This document shows positions 62,468 through 64,000 of a stretch of 64,000 nt of DNA, piece after piece. The notes under the pieces are model-generated. The model was given only the letters and a program-made list of their open reading frames with translations, was not told the DNA's origin and ran no database searches. Made by a program: the position numbers and the translations under genes. The stretch covers positions 1,240,001 through 1,304,000 of the forward strand of contig NZ_CP059467.1 in the NCBI RefSeq assembly GCF_017894365.1, written 5' to 3'. The DNA comes from Aromatoleum bremense. Its GTDB lineage: Bacteria; Pseudomonadota; Gammaproteobacteria; Burkholderiales; Rhodocyclaceae. Positions within the stretch are counted from its first letter, which is position 1. Every line of letters begins with the position of its first letter.

Positions 62468-63196
62468 ATGCGCTACGAACTGTATTACTGGCCGTCGATC
62501 CAGGGGCGCGGCGAATTCGTTCGCCTGCCGCTCGAAGAAGCGGGCGCCGATTATGTCGACGTCGCCCGCCTGCCCGAGGAAAACGGCATGGGCGTGGCGG
62601 CGCTGCTGCGGCTGCTCGACGGCGGGTCGCTGGAACACGTGCCGTTCGCGCCGCCGTTCCTGAAGGCCGGCGACCTCGTGATCGGGCAGACCGCGAACAT
62701 CCTGCTGTATCTCGGCCCGCGGCTCGGCCTCGCGCCGAAGACCGAGGCGGGGCGGCACTGGGCGCACCAGCTGCAGCTGACGATCGCGGACCTTGTCGGC
62801 GAGGTCCACGACACGCATCACCCGATCGCGAGCAGCCTGTATTACGAGGATCAGAAGCCCGAAGCGCAGCGCCGCGCGAAGGACTTCACGAAGAACCGGC
62901 TGCCGAAGTTCCTGCGCTATTTCGAGCAGGTCCGCGCGCAGAACAGCTTTCGCAGCGGCTACCTCGTCGGCGACACGCTGTCGTACGTCGACCTGTCGCT
63001 GTTCCAGATCGTCGAGGGCCTGCGCTACGCGTTCCCGCGCGCGATGTCGCGCCTCGAACCGGGCTGCCCGGGCCTCGTCGAACTTCACGACCGCGTCGCC
63101 CGGCGCCCGCGCCTCGCCGCCTATCTCGCGTCGGATCGGCGCCTGCCGTTCAGCGAAGAGGGCATTTTCCGCCATTACCCGGAACTCGACCGCTAG
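62468..63196 (+). CDS. Glutathione S-transferase
   Basis: A 242-residue protein beginning MRYELYYWPSIQGRGEFVRL, the thioredoxin-fold N-domain with the tyrosine at position 6 or 7 as likely catalytic residue. The glutathione-site block is PPFLKAGDLVIGQTANILLY (residues 59-78), followed by an all-helical C-domain (YLVGDTLSYVDLSLFQIVEG). The layout looks like alpha/mu/sigma-type transferases. The AGGAG at 62455-62459 sets this start; upstream in-frame codons lack support. Substrates cannot be told. Confidence 0.88.
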   Translation: MRYELYYWPSIQGRGEFVRLPLEEAGADYVDVARLPEENGMGVAALLRLLDGGSLEHVPFAPPFLKAGDLVIGQTANILLYLGPRLGLAPKTEAGRHWAHQLQLTIADLVGEVHDTHHPIASSLYYEDQKPEAQRRAKDFTKNRLPKFLRYFEQVRAQNSFRSGYLVGDTLSYVDLSLFQIVEGLRYAFPRAMSRLEPGCPGLVELHDRVARRPRLAAYLASDRRLPFSEEGIFRHYPELDR

Positions 63197-63354
63197 GCCG
63201 GCCCCGGCAAAGGCGGGGATTTCGTCAGCGTCAGCGCGGCCCTCGCCCGGCGCCTGGAAAAGCGCGCTGCGCCATGCGCGCCTCCAGAAAACCATGAGGC
63301 GCATTTCGCGATTCGACGTACGCGGGCCTTGCGACGGCGGCCGATATTGGATTC

Positions 63355-64000
63355 ATGAAGATCCTCGTTCTCGGCTCGTCCGCCGGCGGAGGCTTTCCCC
63401 AGTGGAACTGCAACTGCCGCAATTGCCACGGCGTGCGCCACGGCACCGTCCGTGCCCGGCCGCGCACCCAGTCTTCGATCGCGGTGAGCAGCAACGGCGA
63501 CGACTGGGTGCTGTTCAACGCCTCCCCCGACCTGCTCGCGCAGATCCGCGCCAACCCCTGCCTGCAGCCCGCCCGCGCGCTGCGTGACAGCGGCATCGCC
63601 GGGGTGGTGCTCATCGACGCCCAGGTGGACCACACCACCGGGCTTTTCATGCTGCGCGAAGGCCAGCCGCTGCCGGTGTGGTGTACCGCGCAGGTGCACG
63701 AAGACCTTACCACCGGCAACCCGGTGTTCAACGTGCTTTCACACTTCTGCACGGTCGTCTGGCACCCGCTGCAGGTGGCGCCGCCGACGCCTTTCACGGT
63801 GCCCGGCGTGGCCGGCCTGCGCTTCACGCCGGTGCCGCTCGCGAGCAAGGCGCCGCCGTATTCGCCGCACCGCGACGACCCGCATCCGGGCGACAACATC
63901 GGCGTGCTCATCGAGGACGCGACCAGCGGCCGCAAGGTCTTCTACGCGCCGGGGTTCGGCGCGATGGCGCCGCACCTGGAGCCTTATCTCGCCGGTTCCG
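63355..64000 (+). CDS. pqqB: PQQ biosynthesis protein PqqB, 5' part
   Basis: The first 215 residues of PqqB, cut by the window end. It begins [20 protein letters not shown] and has the metal-binding CNCRNC at residues 19-24 and [13 protein letters not shown] near residue 92, the features of this metallo-beta-lactamase-fold oxygenase. PqqB takes part in oxidation steps of PQQ cofactor synthesis. It stands 158 bases after the GST gene. No pqqA-like peptide gene (with its conserved Glu and Tyr) is visible in that gap. Downstream pqqC, D and E would be expected but are out of view. Confidence 0.94.
   Translation, partial: MKILVLGSSAGGGFPQWNCNCRNCHGVRHGTVRARPRTQSSIAVSSNGDDWVLFNASPDLLAQIRANPCLQPARALRDSGIAGVVLIDAQVDHTTGLFMLREGQPLPVWCTAQVHEDLTTGNPVFNVLSHFCTVVWHPLQVAPPTPFTVPGVAGLRFTPVPLASKAPPYSPHRDDPHPGDNIGVLIEDATSGRKVFYAPGFGAMAPHLEPYLAGS

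Noticed and set aside
63231..63935. 234-codon frame opposite pqqB
   Set aside because: The plus strand carries an unmistakable PqqB; this is its shadow.

Overview
The window is a stretch of chromosome from a high-GC betaproteobacterium. The order rpsF-priB-rpsR-rplI-dnaB, the 16S-tRNA-Ile-tRNA-Ala-23S-5S operon, PQQ synthesis and the mix of metabolic genes all suggest Rhodocyclales (Azoarcus, Aromatoleum or Thauera type). This placement is an inference from gene content and style, not from a database match. Nearly all of the window is ordinary vertically inherited chromosome. There is no prophage, insertion sequence or CRISPR array. The only mobile-element trace is a short group II intron remnant.

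Layout. 1-2506: the tail of mltA, then dsbC and a UbiH-type hydroxylase on the minus strand. 2676-8172: a complete rRNA operon on the minus strand, with promoter, two boxA sites, RNase III stems around 16S and 23S, and a terminator. 8218-11176: the replication and ribosome operon rpsF-priB-rpsR-rplI, a UUCG terminator, then dnaB. 11300-18654: hrpA, a Yip1-type membrane protein, a hypoxanthine-DNA glycosylase coupled to a flavoprotein, and fluoride channel crcB. 18892-25459: glnS, a four-gene ABC efflux operon (adaptor, ATPase, two permeases), and a small cysteine-rich protein. 25436-34021: a minus-strand cation block made of a Na+/H+ antiporter, the multisubunit Mnh/Pha-type antiporter (AB fusion, C, D, E, F, G) and a pseudouridine synthase. 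34101-37894: lactate-oxidation genes lutABC, divergent from an IclR regulator.

37919-44900: PBP7-type endopeptidase, patatin-like phospholipase, malic enzyme MaeB and, divergently, GTP-dependent PEP carboxykinase. Together with LutABC this region handles lactate, malate and pyruvate flow into gluconeogenesis. 44906-45075: a hairpin followed by the 3' end of a group II intron. 45208-49151: a PAS-GAF-GGDEF-EAL protein and a TetR repressor. 49194-55125: a divergent RND efflux operon whose promoter carries a double palindrome and whose adaptor gene is broken by one missing base in a C tract. 55314-56764: two small uncharacterised genes and dps. 56906-62069: an operon of DUF2760 plus two divergent Hsp70 proteins. 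62468-64000: a glutathione S-transferase and the start of pqqB, cut by the window edge.

The points most worth following are the group II intron remnant behind pckG, the C-tract frameshift in the efflux adaptor, the little-studied DUF2760/Hsp70/Hsp70 operon, the altered EAL metal site, and several clean palindromes in regulatory regions. I did not find a clearly novel multi-gene defence or mobile system here.
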